Of a stretch of DNA of 64,000 nt, positions 36,189 to 48,484 are shown one piece after another. The notes beneath the pieces were generated by a model. That model searched no databases. It saw only the letters and a program-made list of their open reading frames with translations, and was not told where the DNA came from. Numbering within the stretch: the stretch's first letter is position 1; each line of letters starts with the position of its first letter. The stretch is from Tetrastigma voinierianum (lineage: Eukaryota > Streptophyta > Magnoliopsida > Vitales > Vitaceae): contig JAEQBH010004558.1 of assembly GCA_016808115.1 (NCBI GenBank), forward strand, positions 180,971 through 244,970, given 5' to 3'. The translations under genes and the position numbers were made by a program.

Positions 36189-36930
36189 GGTAGGTAATGA
36201 GTTTCCCAGACAAGCTGTGGGGACATTCCGATACGAGTTTTAAGCGATCCTTTATGCGAGTGCATCTATCAAGCTTCAAAGACCAATCACTTAATAGAAC
36301 TTCACAGTCTTTCTGAATTTTCTTTATTTCACATTGTTGACGCCCATTTGTTTGAGGATATAAACGAGCTCATAGTATGTTTGATACCATATACGCTCAT
36401 AGATTTGTCAAACACCTTATTTAGAAAAATGGCTCCCTCCATCACTTAATTATAGTTAAGATTGTCTAATCTGGCGAATATTTCTTTGTAAATCTCACAA
36501 GCTGTATTAGCATCATTCTTTGGACAAATCTTTGTCTCTACCCGTTTGAGACATAATCCACGGTAGAGTATGTATATATTTCAAATGGCGAAAAAGGCCC
36601 GTAAATCAGTTTCCCATACGTAAACAGGTACGCTTTGGATGCCTTGAGGCATCTCATGCCTTTCTTTGACATTCCTATTCTTTGGCGTGATCACACCCTT
36701 CACCCATTAAGCAGTCCCCATAAAAATAGTAGGCGGTAAAATCGACTAAGAGAATTTGTAGAGCATTTTATCTCTGAAAAATATCCTCCATATGGTGATG
36801 CATTCTTGTAAATCTTGCTTTGCTCACCTGCGAGTACACATCTCCCTTATAATCATATCAGCTCCTCTTTAAGCGATAAAGGTCATCCGGATGTAGTACA
36901 CTAGCGGCGGTCCTTAGCTTCTTTCTCTAT
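36189..36930 (-). pseudogene. Integrase core and zinc-binding region of A2, broken
   Basis: The minus strand shows VWETDL, AFFAI and YILYRGLCLKRVETKICPKN at about 36520-36640, then a FARLDN-like and an SDGG-equivalent block at 36430-36480. These correspond to the A1 integrase core, and the first catalytic Asp is retained here. Zinc-region remains lie at 36680-36900. F cuts the C-terminal part away. Confidence 0.75.
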
Positions 36931-37089
36931 TGGTAGGCTGAATTACGGTGGCATAATTCCCTGGTAAGAAGTTCACAATATCGGCATACGAGGTGATTGG
37001 GTGGAATAGCGGCTCATCGGAAAATTTTCTACTATTTCTCTTCCTTACTCTTATCTGGTGGTTTCTATTCTTAATAGTGATCAGCTATC

Positions 37090-38549
37090 ACATTGTCACA
37101 TCCCTTTTTATCTTTTATTTCTAAATCAAATTCCTGCAATAATAGTACCCACCTGATCAATCTTGGCTTTGCTTCTTTCTTTTCCATTAGATATTTAATT
37201 GTTGCATGATCAGTGTGTATAACAACATGGGACCCCGAATATATGGCCTAAATTTTCACATGCAAATACTATTGCCGAATCTCCTTTTAGTAGTAGGTAT
37301 TTTCTTGAGCTTCATTAAAGGTTTTGCTAGCATAATAGATGGCCTTGAATACTTTTTCATCTTTATGTCCCAATACAGCTCCAATTGCAAAATCACTAGC
37401 ATCACACATGATTTCAAATTCTCTATTCCAATATGGTTTTGCCATGATGGGAGCTTCAACTAGTCTAGATTTGATTTCCTCAAATGCTTTACGCGGGATT
37501 CGTAAATAGAACTTAGCATCTTTTTCGGCTGATCGCATAGTGGTCTGGCAATTTTGAAATCTCGATAAATATTCTATAAAATCGACTATAATCTAAAAAC
37601 TTCTTATTCCCTTAATTGTCAGTGGGTGGCATTAAATTTGCCTCGTTAGAGCTTTTGCTGATACCACCTCAAACCTATTTCAGAAATCATGTGCCCAAGA
37701 CAATTCATACCTTAACCATAAAATGGCATTTCTCCCAGATTGAGGCTAGATTCTTGTCTTTCACCTTTGAAATCTTGTCCCAGTTATGGAGAGCATTAAT
37801 TCATGGATCCCATCCTGTTTGTCAAAATCATCCATGAAGATCTCCATGCTTCTTCTTCTAGATGAGAAAATATAGACATCATGCATCTTTGGAAGGTACA
37901 GGGCATTACACAAACCAAGGCATTCTCTAAAGAAAAAGTACCAAATAGAATGTAAAAGTGGTTTTTCTCTGATCTTGGTCAAATAGCAATTTGGTTATAT
38001 CCGGGTAATCATCAAAAAGTAAAAATGAGGTGTCACACTTGACCTATCCAGCATCTGATCAATGAAAGGCAGGGGAAAATGATCCTTTCTGGTTGCAGTA
38101 TTCAATTTTCTGTAGTCAATACACACCCTCCATCCTGTCACAGTTCTTGTAGGAATCAGTTCATTCTTTTCATTTCTGATCACAGTGAATCCACCTTTCT
38201 TGGGAACCACATGCACTGGGCTTACCCAAGAACTATCTGATATAGCATATATAAAACCTGCATTTAACCATTTCATTGCTTCTTTTTCACAGCCTTCTTT
38301 CATCACTGGGTTCAATACTCCTTTGATGCTCAATAAGTTTTCCTCTTCCAGCAATATTTTGTGCATGCAAATGGAGGGGCTGATACCCTTCAGATCCTCA
38401 ATTGACCAAGCAATTGCTTCCTTGTATTTTCTCAAAATTACCAGCAACTTCTGTTCTTCAGCTTCAGTCAATGCAGCTGATATGATAACTGGTTTTCTCT
38501 TTTCTGGTTCTAAAAACTCATATTTTAAATGACTGGGCAATTCTTTCAA
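37090..38549 (-). pseudogene. Reverse transcriptase and RNase H of A2, best preserved pol domain in the window
   Basis: An open stretch at 37995-38549 (184 aa) holds the RT N-terminal half: VSPVHVVPKKGG, then WRVCIDYRKLN, then KDHFPLPFIDQML. A frame change precedes the next part at 37761-37982, which contains FMDDF, the RT catalytic box. RNase H at 37287-37538 shows FEEIKSRLVEAPIMAKP then MCDASDFAIGAVLGHKDEK, including the catalytic D of CDASD. All are Athila-type gypsy signatures. Copies RNA to DNA and removes the RNA strand; dead here because of frame changes. Confidence 0.92.
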
Positions 38550-38980
38550 TGTTAGCCCTTATGCATTAGTTTTCACCTTTCATCCAAAGTTTCTTTGTTT
38601 ACATTCCCTTACTTCATCTTGGTGATTTCATTTTATACTGGTATTTCCTTGTTAAACTAATTTGAAGCGTACTTCACAATCAGGCTCGAATCGCGAAAGA
38701 TTCATCTCAGTTTCATTGATAGAGTGTTGAAGGATACAATCGAGTGATTCAACGTGAGAAGGCTATTGTTTCCTCTGACCATCTGTTGTCTGTGATTAGG
38801 TACCCTGGTAGGGTGATCAGTCGATAAAATTTGTATCCTAAATTCCTCCACTATCGTAGTCAAAGCTACTTTAGTATGGGGTTCTGGATTCGGCTTTCTG
38901 AGGATGGAGTTTTTCTTTATGCTGAAATGATTTCTTGTGAGGTTCAAAAATGGTGAATTTCAATTTGGATTTTCAGGTAG
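38550..38980 (-). other. Protease-RT linker of A2
   Basis: Minus-strand readings include DCILQHSINETEMNLSRFE across two frames, a linker comparable with A1 near 4440-4510. No catalytic motif. Ends against element C. Confidence 0.5.
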
Positions 38981-40276
38981 TGATAAAAACAGGGGGTTTG
39001 GTGGTTTGTAAACTGAAAATAAAATGAAGAAAAATAAGAAAAATAACTCCTTAAAGCATTGGGCTGCGGTTTTGAGTCCTAAAGGCTGAGAGGTCTGGGT
39101 TCTTTCCTTTGCGTTAGGAGGTTGACATATAGTCATCTCGAGACGGATCTTTATTTAACTTTAAAAACTAAACCCTAATAATTTTCCTTTTGATAAAGCA
39201 TTTATTTAACATTTGGTTCCTTGGTGAAAATCATCACCCCTTGACTCATCTATGATGATTCGTAAAAGGCTGACTAATAAATCTCGGTGGATTAGTAAGC
39301 ATCCCACTTTGAACCTAAGATTACCAAGTGATCAAGAGAATGCATCTGATTTAAAATATAACCCTTAACCTACACTCTAGTGGCTCGTAAATGAAACTAA
39401 TCGATATCGATTATCTAAAGCTAAGAATACAGACCTAAAAACTTATCAGTATTGGCAAGAAAGTACATCAGCTTTAAACCTATGGTTGAAATTTGGAACC
39501 AAAATGTCAAGAGCACAACTGCGTGAAAAACAAGGGAACCACCAGCAGCCTTCAGATCCTATACCCAGCAACCTTCCACTTCAAGGAGAAAATGGTTTTG
39601 TAGCTCATCTAAAGTTGTCATCTAGAAGTGTTGCCAACGAAGGTGAGAGAAAGGAAGAAAATAAAGGCTAGCGAGGGCAAATATTTCCTTCAACCCAAAC
39701 TTTAGATTAACGTGTCTGTTTTGATGGCTTATAGCCTGAGCATGTGAAATACCAAAATAAGCAAATTAGAATAATTCTGATGAGGGTAGAAATGAGAAAA
39801 ACAAATAGTCGTTTGGATCAAACACAAGCGAGAATTTTGTATGAGCGATTGAATTTTGCTATCATAGCGAGAAAATCTGGGAACTCAGAAAATTCAAATT
39901 TTCGCTATGCACAGTAATTTTGGCTATGATAGCGAAAGTCTCGGTAAATAGCGAAAATTAGACCTTGTTATGCTTGTTCCATTGCTCCCTGCTGATCTTG
40001 TTCCATTCTCCCTACGCCGTTTTTCTTCTATTTTACGCTCTTCTTTCATAGTCTCACGATACATGGCGTTAAGTTTATTTCGAATTCTTCATGTTTGATC
40101 GACTAAACAAATGTTGCATGGTCTTCATAAAAACTGCAAAATTTGCCACAAAAAATACGATTAGTAGAATAGCAGGGACCTTAATGTGAAAATCGGGTTA
40201 ATTAGAATGATTAGTATACAAAAGCACTCAAAACTATAATAAATAGAGTTCGAAATAGCCTTTTGGGCACTAATCA
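38981..40276 (-). repeat. 3' LTR of C
   Basis: The part 39743-40276 matches 42857-43389 from tgtgaaatacca to the terminal tttgggcactaatca. The part 38981-39742 has LTR-B-like text but no partner at the other end, so the length is provisional. It carries agcgaaaatt words (39830-39960). Confidence 0.62.
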
Positions 40277-41945
40277 CCTGACCTACATATTAGTCCTCAA
40301 ACGATGAAAGAAAGAAAGAGAACATACAAAACAATAACAATAAGGTTCACAAAAATGGTATTTCAAAAGGTTATGATTGAGTAATGCTAGCACATGTAAA
40401 AATCATCGAGCCCTTGTCAATAACTATCATGAGATAATAGTGCCTCCAGTGAGTGTCAGAAAGAGCATCTGGGTGATCAGCAGGGAACTTCATGAAAATC
40501 TAAGTGTTTTGTTTGATCGCTCTCAACAATAAACTACTAAAAATTTGCACTCCCCGAGCTAACTTCCTGACCTAGCATCTTAACCAACCTAAATAGTCGG
40601 GGACCATCTTGTTTACAACTTTTTTTTTTTTTTTTTTTGTAGGGTGAAATGCGAGGAGTCGACCTCACGAAGTCAAGTAACGAGGATCTCTAGATGACTC
40701 CCGACAGTGGGCTTAGGGCACCTTTCGACCCGCAGACTCTTCGAGGTTTCACCGGACTTGAATGATTTCGGACTCGGCTTCTGACTTCTTCAAGCGCGCC
40801 TCCACCTTGTAGCGGGCATTGAAGTCGGCGGCTCCTGACCAGTGAAGGTTTAGGGCCTTTGGGCTTTAAAGGCTTGCCGCCGTATACCCCTCGGGCCAGG
40901 TGCTCGGGTTTCAAGGCCAAGAAAGCGTTAAATTTTTCTTCTTTTTCTTTTCTTTTTATTTTTCTTTTTTATTTCTTTTTATTTTATTTTTTTTTGGAAG
41001 ACGCGTGGCCTTGATTTCCATAGGGTCCTTAACCTATTAGGTGAAATTGACTAGTAGGGTATGTTATTTAGTAAAGGAAGTTCTAAATAGTTTTTCAACT
41101 ATCATTGAAACCTAATGCTGGTTATTATTAGTTAGTTAAAGGTGGAAAAAATGGATTGAAACCCAGCCAAGTTGTTGATCATCCACTCAATAAGCATGGA
41201 ACCAATCTAACATCAATAGAATTGGACGGTGCTTCAATTTTTCAACTAGTTCAGCAAGAACACAAAAAAATTTGGGTCAAAAATGGGATCCGATAAATGG
41301 CGTATGGTATAACAACTTCACAAAAACCGGTAGCCTTGAACATAACAAAATGGGGCTTGCTCGAGCTAGAAACAAAATATAAGTACAAAAGCCACTTCCT
41401 TTCTGCAACTCTCCCCTGACCAAATATCTCGTTGTCCCGATGGGACTCGGATTGGAAAGTTAGGGAAAGGAAGTGTTACCTCCTTGATGAGATGTAGTCG
41501 GTTATTGGAGATAACCCATGGCTTTCGATCGACACCTTATTCATTCGTTTGGGCTTCAAATAAACAAGTTAGAGAAGAAAGAAAAAAAGTTACCCGGTTG
41601 GAGTATTTTTAAATTACACCTTCATAATAATTTCAAAAGTGTTCTTTTTGCCTTTGTATTTGGATTCTACACTCTCTAAGCTTTCCAACGGTACCAAAAA
41701 AACCTAAAACGAGTTGGATGAAAGATTCTTGATGAAACAAAATTAGGAGGCAAAATAGAGGGGCATAGCAAAAAATGTCGCTATCATAGAGAAAGCGAAA
41801 ATCTATGTGTAATAGCAAAAAAAAAAATTTTGAAAAATAAAATAAAATAAAACAATTACTAAAAATAATAATATTAATATTAATAATAATAAAATAAAAT
41901 TATAAGTAAAATATTTTTTTAGAGACAAATTTTTTTGATAAAATG

Positions 41946-41983
<38 letters not shown>

Positions 41984-42429
41984 TTTAATGTGAAGACGTT
42001 TTTTTACTTACCTCCTTGTTCTTCAATTTGTCTTGACATGGGGGGACATAGATCTTGCATTTTCACTACATAGCGAGCATAGCGAAAATTTTCTTTGAAT
42101 TTTTAGCTACATAGCCAATTTCGTTATGTGCGAATTTTCCATTTTATTACCATTGCGAAAATTCGTTATACTGCCCAGGTACCTGCTCTCCACCTTGCCA
42201 TTTCTTGATCTAGGCTTCTTGCCCTTTCTTGATCAGGGCTAATTTCACTAAAGCGCAAAAATTATCTGAAAAATTAAAAATACAGAAGATGAAAAATCAA
42301 GCTAAATCAATATTGACCACATTAAATCTAAAAACTTAAATCAAAATAGCTAAAATAAAATAAAATAAAACAAGAAAAATTTAAACAAAAATAGAGTATG
42401 CTCCCCAGACGATTTTTGAACTGAGAAAT
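40277..42429 (-). other. Internal non-coding region of C
   Basis: From the left: a polypurine-tract region, a T run (40620-40640), a block homologous to B1 15523-16250 with a pyrimidine run (40934-40995), a segment matching D (41400-41480 against about 51480-51560 in reverse), and (AT)n at 41950-41978. Short gcgaaaatt words recur at 41770-41820 and 42060-42180. No genes. Confidence 0.7.
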
Positions 42430-43143
42430 TTATTGGGGCGAGCATCTTGAGATCTTGGTTGGATGCTCCGAGCTGAGGCGCACCCGAACCATCAACATGC
42501 CGTACAACATAAACAGCGCCAAATATTTTGATGTAGTGGCAAAATTTTGTACATTGGCCACTAATCTCTTGAGGTTTTGTAGTATAGGCAGTGATGGGGT
42601 GGCTTTTGTGTTAGGTGCCTCAGGGGTTTTTTTGTTGGGAATGTGATGTAGGTGAGGGGCGGGATATGGGGCGAATCGAGTAGGGCGAGGGTAAATTGTT
42701 CTCTTTGTGTTCTTTACTGCTTCCCTCGGTCGACAACGGGATTGCTTCCTTCTTCTCCATGCGCGGATACGCAGCGCAATGTACGAGTTAAAATTTTCTA
42801 CTAGGCCTTTTTGTAGGCTGTGTAGACCATGATCCTCCGCCCACAGTAGCCTTACAAACATGTGAAATACCACCAAACTAGAATAATTACGGTGAGAGTA
42901 GAAATGAAAAACAAGCGGTCGTTTGGATCCGCAACACAAACGAGAATTTTCGCTATGCACGATTAATTTCTCTATCATGGCGAGAAAATACGGGCATAAC
43001 GAAAATTCAAATTTCGCATGCGCGGTAATTTTCACTATGATGGTGAAAATTCCCGGCATAGTGAATTTAGCCTTTGTTGCCTTGTTCCATTGCTCCCTGC
43101 TTGCTCTGTTCCATTGCTCCTCTTCATTTTCTTCTATTTTCAC
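42430..43143 (-). pseudogene. Fused LTR and gag-like reading frame of C
   Basis: At 237 codons this is the longest open frame in the window, but its first two thirds translate the LTR. Only the end (about 42440-42640) is gag-like: NTKATPSLP, then LVANVQNFATTSK. This matches LVAIVQAFATTSK in D (50341-50619). The primer site expected between LTR and gag is not visible, so a deletion probably fused the two. I do not think the whole frame is a real gene. Confidence 0.6.
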
Positions 43144-43389
43144 CAGTCTTCTTTCCTCTTGGTCTACGATCTTTGATGTTGATTTATTTCAATTCTTCAT
43201 GTTTGGATCGACTCAACAATGTTGGCACTTTCAATTAGTTCAAAAGCTGCGAAATTTGCCACAAAATGCGTTAGTAGAATAAAGCCAGGGACCTTAATGT
43301 GTAAATCGGGTTAATTAGAATGATTGGTATCCTAGCACTTAAACCTATAATAAATAGGGTTGAAAATAGCACTTTTTTGGGCCTTGTCA
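42857..43389 (-). repeat. 5' LTR of C, truncated at its inner end
   Basis: Partner of 39743-40276. Reading on the minus strand it begins TGACAAGGCCC and shares 'gggttaattagaatgattgg' with the D LTR start in reverse. The portion beyond 42857 is missing relative to the 3' copy. Confidence 0.72.
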
Positions 43390-43780
43390 TGCGCCTCTAC
43401 AGGATGTTCATACTCTGTAATATTAAAATGCTTCCATTTCCAACCTTAGTGTCGAGTTCACCTTTACGTACATCGTAAAGCGGCTCGGTGCTAAGAAAGG
43501 TCTTCCCAGTAGTAAAGGAACTTGGGTGTCTTCCTCCATCTGCATGGTAACAAAATCCACTGGGAAGATGAATTTCCCTACCTTGACAAGCCAAATGTCA
43601 GAATACCTTGCAGTTGTGCCATTGATCTATGTATACGCAATGTAATTGATGTTGATTAGTTCCCCCCAATATGTCTCTGCCTGAGCTAATGAGGCATCGA
43701 ATTTATACTGCGCGAGTCACATAAAACCCAGATTATATTTCTATGGAGCAAGGAATGGTGGCCCCCGCCGAGCTCTTTCA
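43390..43780 (-). pseudogene. Aspartic protease of A2, broken
   Basis: The minus strand gives FIFPVDFV-like remains in one frame and TFLSTEPLYDVRKGELDTKV at 43420-43500, the equivalent of the conserved GRPFLAT ... GEL end of this protease. The active-site part (D-L-G-A) falls near 43690 and is frame-shifted (S-I-N-S-M-P-type remains). Interrupted downstream by element C. Confidence 0.75.
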
Positions 43781-43797
43781 TCTTTGTTTGGGCTTTT

Positions 43798-45733
43798 TTA
43801 CGGATAATGGCCTTTGCGTGCGATCAATTTACTTCCTCCAGCTATCTTCCTTTTCTTGCTCAGTATCTCCTTTAGAAATTTTGCATAAAGAGGCATTCGG
43901 CTGATTACCTCTGCAAATGGGATATTTATTTCTATTTTTTTGAAAATATCCATGAATTTAGAAAATCGTTCTTCTCTTCTTGACTTCTGAAGTCTCTGTG
44001 GAAATGGCACTGAAGGTGTATGGTTGTTGCTCCTTCACTTATTTTTTGGTGATTACTTCGCTTTTCATTTGTTCAATTTGGTTGTTCTTCTCCTTTTTTT
44101 TTTTCGAGTCTCTTCTTTTGCCTTCAGTCTCTTCTTTCGCTACGTGCAATCTGCGCCTTCCCACTTCTTAATTGAATAGTCATACGATCTTTTAGGTTCT
44201 TAGTGTCACTAGGGAATGTTACCCTTGCTGCGATTTGGCATCGGGGCCGGTTCCCTACTTGTGTCTCCAAATTTTTCATCGAGGCACTAACATTCTTCTG
44301 AAACATTCTAGTATCAGACTAGAAAGCTTCCAAGTCAGATAGTTTCTGTTCATGGAATTTTAATAGCCTCTTGTTGTCCCCCATGAACTGCAGCATTTGT
44401 TCTTCAAATGGTTGGGTTCTCCTCAGACCCTGATATGCCTTCGCCTCCTTGCTGCTGCTGCTGGAACCTTGGTGTTCAGCGATATCCTTCTTGGGTCATC
44501 CATGCCTTAGGCCTTATAATGCCCCTCCGCCCATATGAGAAATTCTCATGGTTCCTCGGTGTTGGTTGTAATTATTATTGGGCGAGGTTAAGTTGGCTTG
44601 AAATGATAACTTCTTGGCTTGTTCCGTACTTAACCTCCTCGCTTCCATAAGAATCTTTTGTTGGAACATCAACACTTCTTTCTCCGCAGTTCTCTTTCCA
44701 CTACTCTGTTCATGAAGCGGTGTGCATCTTTCTCTCTTGTTTGTCCATCACATGCATTATAGCATCAAACTTTTCCTCCGTGGTTGTCATCTTGCTCATT
44801 TCAGCGACCCACTTTTTCCTCTGCTGTTTCCTCTTGAAAACTCAGATGGAGCTTTCATATTGAATTTTTCCAAGTCTTCTATCAGATCTCTCGCCTCTTC
44901 AGCACTTTTACGTTTGAATGCTCCACAACATGAAGCATCGATAATGCCCTTAGATGTATCATTTAAAGCATGGCGTACACTATGTCCATACAGGTCTTCA
45001 AATCTGTTCATGCGTTGGGAACCTCTTGTGACCTCTTGAATCTTTCCCGAGCTACATATAGACTCTCATCTTCCTTTTGGACTACTATTATCTCTGTTCT
45101 CACGAAGTGAGGGTAAGGTAGAAATACACTTAGTAGGCTTCTACCCGACTCTTCGATGTCCAGCCCAGAACCATATGGTAATGATTCATACCATGTAGGC
45201 AGTATATCTCTCGAAAGAAAATGGGAAGAGATGCAAATTTATCGCCACGGTCTCACAGGTGATTTCTTGTATTCTCATCTTGAAATCTTCCCAGGTGCTC
45301 GTTTGGGTATTCGCCATCTTGAGAAATCTTCCCAGGTGCTCGTTTGGGTCTTAAGGCGGGATGACTTGATGGCGATGTTCTTTGAACCATTGTAATCAAA
45401 GTGGCTTTAGTTCGAAATTATTTGAATCTCTAGGTAGAACAATACGATTGCATCATACTCTTCAATAGGCTACATAAATCCTCCATTGTGTCGGTAATGG
45501 AGTCTTCTGAGCTATCCTTTGTTCCTCAGGTCGGTCATGTCTCATCTGCCGTAGCTGCGTTTTACGCTCTTTTGTCTTTCTTAAGCTCTGAGTGTTCTTT
45601 CAATTCGGTGTCTATTTGGAATCGGTCGAATCCTATTTCCTATGAATTAAAAGGTTTCCACGGAAATCAAAACACACTTTCAGTTAATAGGATTATCAAA
45701 GCTAAGCGAATATTTTCCAACTTGGCTTGTTAA
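43798..45733 (-). pseudogene. gag: gag of A2, broken
   Basis: Blocks on the minus strand: 44796-45011 with HALNDTSKGIIDASCCGAFK, AEEARDLIED and PSEFSRG; 44124-44306 with MKNLETQVG and IQLRSGK; 43798-44010 with PFPQRLQKSRREERFSKF then INIPFAEVISRMPLYAKFLK. These are the gag core, the linker and the gag/protease junction of Athila elements in the right order. A 27-bp segment is repeated at about 45283-45309 and 45324-45350. Several frame changes. Confidence 0.87.
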
Positions 45734-45840
45734 TGATTAGTGGTGATCTTAGCCCGCGCTTATAGTATTTTGTTCTTTTCCAAAATGTCCAAATTAGTAT
45801 TCCTTCTTTTGTCGGAATATTGATCCTAATTAATTCTCTC

Positions 45841-45858
45841 GATCCGTGACCGTGCCGT
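45841..45858 (-). promoter_or_regulatory. Degenerate primer-binding site of A2 (tRNA-Asp type)
   Basis: The plus strand reads gatccgtgaccgtgccgt just left of the LTR edge, a decayed complement of TGGCGCCGTTGCCGGGGA. Same place and orientation as in A1. Confidence 0.62.
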
Positions 45859-45865
45859 AAAAACA

Positions 45866-48484
45866 TGTTTGCACTTTCTATATAGTAAAACCCCTCAAAT
45901 TATAGGCTACGAGAGCCCACACTTCTCATGTATCCGTGTCACTTTGGATAAGTTTGCTTGATAAAATAATTTTCTCTTAATGTTCGGGTTAAAATAAGAA
46001 TTGATACATGACAGCGCAAGTGCAGACCTTAAAAAGTAGTAAATATGAATGTGAAGTCCATTGTATCATTCCACGAGATTGATGGCGAATTCTGAATCCA
46101 ACTACCCCATTACTAAAATTCCATACTATTTGGACTCAAAACTCATAATGAAGGTTTTATCAAAACGACAAAAATTAAAAATCCTAAACTATTGAATATG
46201 TTCAAACCAAACTAAAACAAAAGTAAATGAATCAAAATAAATAAATTGTATAAAAGAATGGATTGATTCGGTTTCTATGAAAACGAAAACCACTCCCGAT
46301 GAAATACAATGGAAAGTGAATTCGGCACTAAATCCATTGCTTTCTGTTCTGTATGGATGATTTTTTGTCCAGATTTCCTAATTATTTGAATTGGATTTCT
46401 CCATATTCAGTTGGATATCACTTGGCTAGACAAGGTCCAGATTCTCTTGCAAGATCTGGGTATTTTCTTTCTCAATACTTCATACCCATTTCTATTGTAA
46501 TGAGAACTTTTGCTTTACCTTCGGGATTTCGCGATGTTTCTCTTGCCAATTGGTGCTCAAACCTCCGGATCTATGGGTTTATCCCTTTCCCTTGATCAGA
46601 TCTTAGCTAACACGGGGATTGGAACTTACCTTTAGATTAAGGTAGCTACAGTTATTTATATTGTTAAATACACGTCGACTTGATTCTGACGAATGGGGAT
46701 TTATCAAAATGAACTCGAGCTCGTGGATTTCGTCGATGGTGGTCGAACATGCACAGAAAAAGAATGCTCTTAACTCTCGGGAATCTCCGTCTCTGTGTCA
46801 TGCAGAGGGCATCCTGGACATCGAGTAGATGCATTCCTCGATGAATTATCAGGTACTATATTGAGACATCCTTTAACGACCTTAGATTAAGTAAGCAAGA
46901 CGGAAATTAATTCTCCTTAATTGTGCGGAAAATTGCCAACTCGATGTAAATTAAATCCAATTCAGCCTCAGTTACTTCATTGCGAATTAGAAATGGATGC
47001 AGATCCTTTGTCACAACCCACTTGTAATTGCAATAAAACTAAGAATAAATGAATTCCAGAAATTTGTCTAGGATTTCATAAATTTTCATGCAATAATACT
47101 TAAGAAAAATAATAGAACTAAAAATCAAGCTCTACTCGTCTCTTCACAGTTCGTAGATTCAAAACCAGAAAATTAAACTAAAAATAAAAATAAAAATCTA
47201 CTCTAAAATATAGACTGAGTTCCTCTTCTTCTCCATTTTTCTAGGTATTGAAGAAGGAGAAAACTTCTTTACTATTCTAAAGTTATCTATTTATACTGCA
47301 GAAAGAATCTGGGCCGAATCCCAAAAAATTCTCTAGGTGGAAATCCAAAGAAAAAGCCCAGCTCAGTGTCCAGTGTCGCGACCTCAAGTTGATGTTGCGA
47401 CATGGACTTCTCTTGATGGCTCGTGATCAGTCGCGACCTCTTCCTTTAAGTTGCAACCAGTTTGTCTTGCAAATTCTTTGATCGGTGGTCGCGACATCGA
47501 AGTGATGTCGTGACATCATTTGTTCAATGTTCCTTCAGTGTTGATGTCGTGACCTCAGTTACATGTCGCGACATCATTTTCTTTAAGTTCTTTCAGCTTC
47601 TGAGTTGCGACATCAATTTTAGGTTGCGACCACTTTTCTATTTGTATGATGACTTCATGTTTGGCGTTGATTCTTGAGTGCGATTGTGTTGTTGGTCTTT
47701 ACGTATATTTTCAATTTTATGTCGACCTCATGGTGATGTCGCCTACTTCTCCCATTTCTTTTCTTACAGTTGCAACCTCTCGATTCTCACCTTGCCTTGA
47801 TTTCCTCACTATACTATTTTCAGTAAAAATTAAATTCACGACCTCTTTTTCTATCTATTTAGCTCTTCTTCATGTCGTGACCTCAGTCAGTAGTCATGAC
47901 ATCATTTGCGGTCTGATCATTAAATGGTCGCAACTTCAGTTTTCTTGTCAAGACTTCAGTACATATTTTCATGTCGCGACCTACACATCATGTCGACCTC
48001 AATTACTCGCTCAAACTGGATTTGCAACGCCTTTTACTTGGGAAGACCTCTCTTGTGGATTTCATTGACGGATCCACGTCGCGACCTCAGAGTGGTGTCG
48101 CGACATCATTTATAACATTTTGGAATCGCGACATCAAAGTGATGTCGCGACATGAATTTGTTCCTTTGATTATTTCCTTTTGTCTCGACCACATTTTCTA
48201 TGCATAGCCTCCTTCTTGATCACGACTTCACTTGTTCCAAGTTTATATTTCTTCTTCAAGCGAGATTTGTTGATACCGTGACTTGGAATGGCTATTTCTT
48301 GAGCATTCATCGCGACTCAAATCTTCGATGCGGTATTTTAGCGATTTTGCTAGATTCACGTTCTATTTGTATTTTCTGAAATGAGGTGAGAAAAATATCC
48401 ACATTTCTGCAAACAAATCAACATTTATCTCATAATAAACTCAGAAAAATGGATTAAAAATCTAATGAATATTTGGACTCATCA
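45866..48484 (-). repeat. 5' LTR of A2 (2.6 kb)
   Basis: Collinear with 25578-28214. The minus-strand TATA-like box is at 47287-47298. From 47370 to 48300 it is full of gtcgcgac words, including the perfect palindrome gatgtcgcgacatc-like units near 47565 and 48145. The minus-strand start is TGATGAGTCC. Confidence 0.88.

Larger units (their letters stand above)
38981..43389 (-). mobile_element. Element C: small non-autonomous gypsy-type element inserted in A2
   Basis: A right LTR copy (42857-43389) and a left copy (39743-40276, probably extending to about 38981) share their sequence. The internal part has the pyrimidine run and 'cccctcgggccagg' block of B, an (AT)n run, and a small gag-like segment, but no protease, RT or integrase. 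It separates A2 protease from A2 RT. The left edge is uncertain and no target duplication could be matched. Confidence 0.7.
25578..48484 (-). mobile_element. Element A2: second Athila-type element, enlarged by insertions F and C
   Basis: LTRs lie at 25578-28214 and 45866-48484. Minus-strand order: 5' LTR, primer site, gag, protease, (C), RT, RNase H, integrase core, (F), integrase C-terminus, 3' region, polypurine tract, 3' LTR. Removing F and C leaves about 14 kb. It sits inside the D 5' LTR (25505-25577 and 48485 onward). No clear 5-bp target duplication could be read at its edges. Confidence 0.86.

Noticed and set aside
38185..38532. Plus-strand 115-codon open frame
   Set aside because: It is antisense to the clear RT domain of A2.
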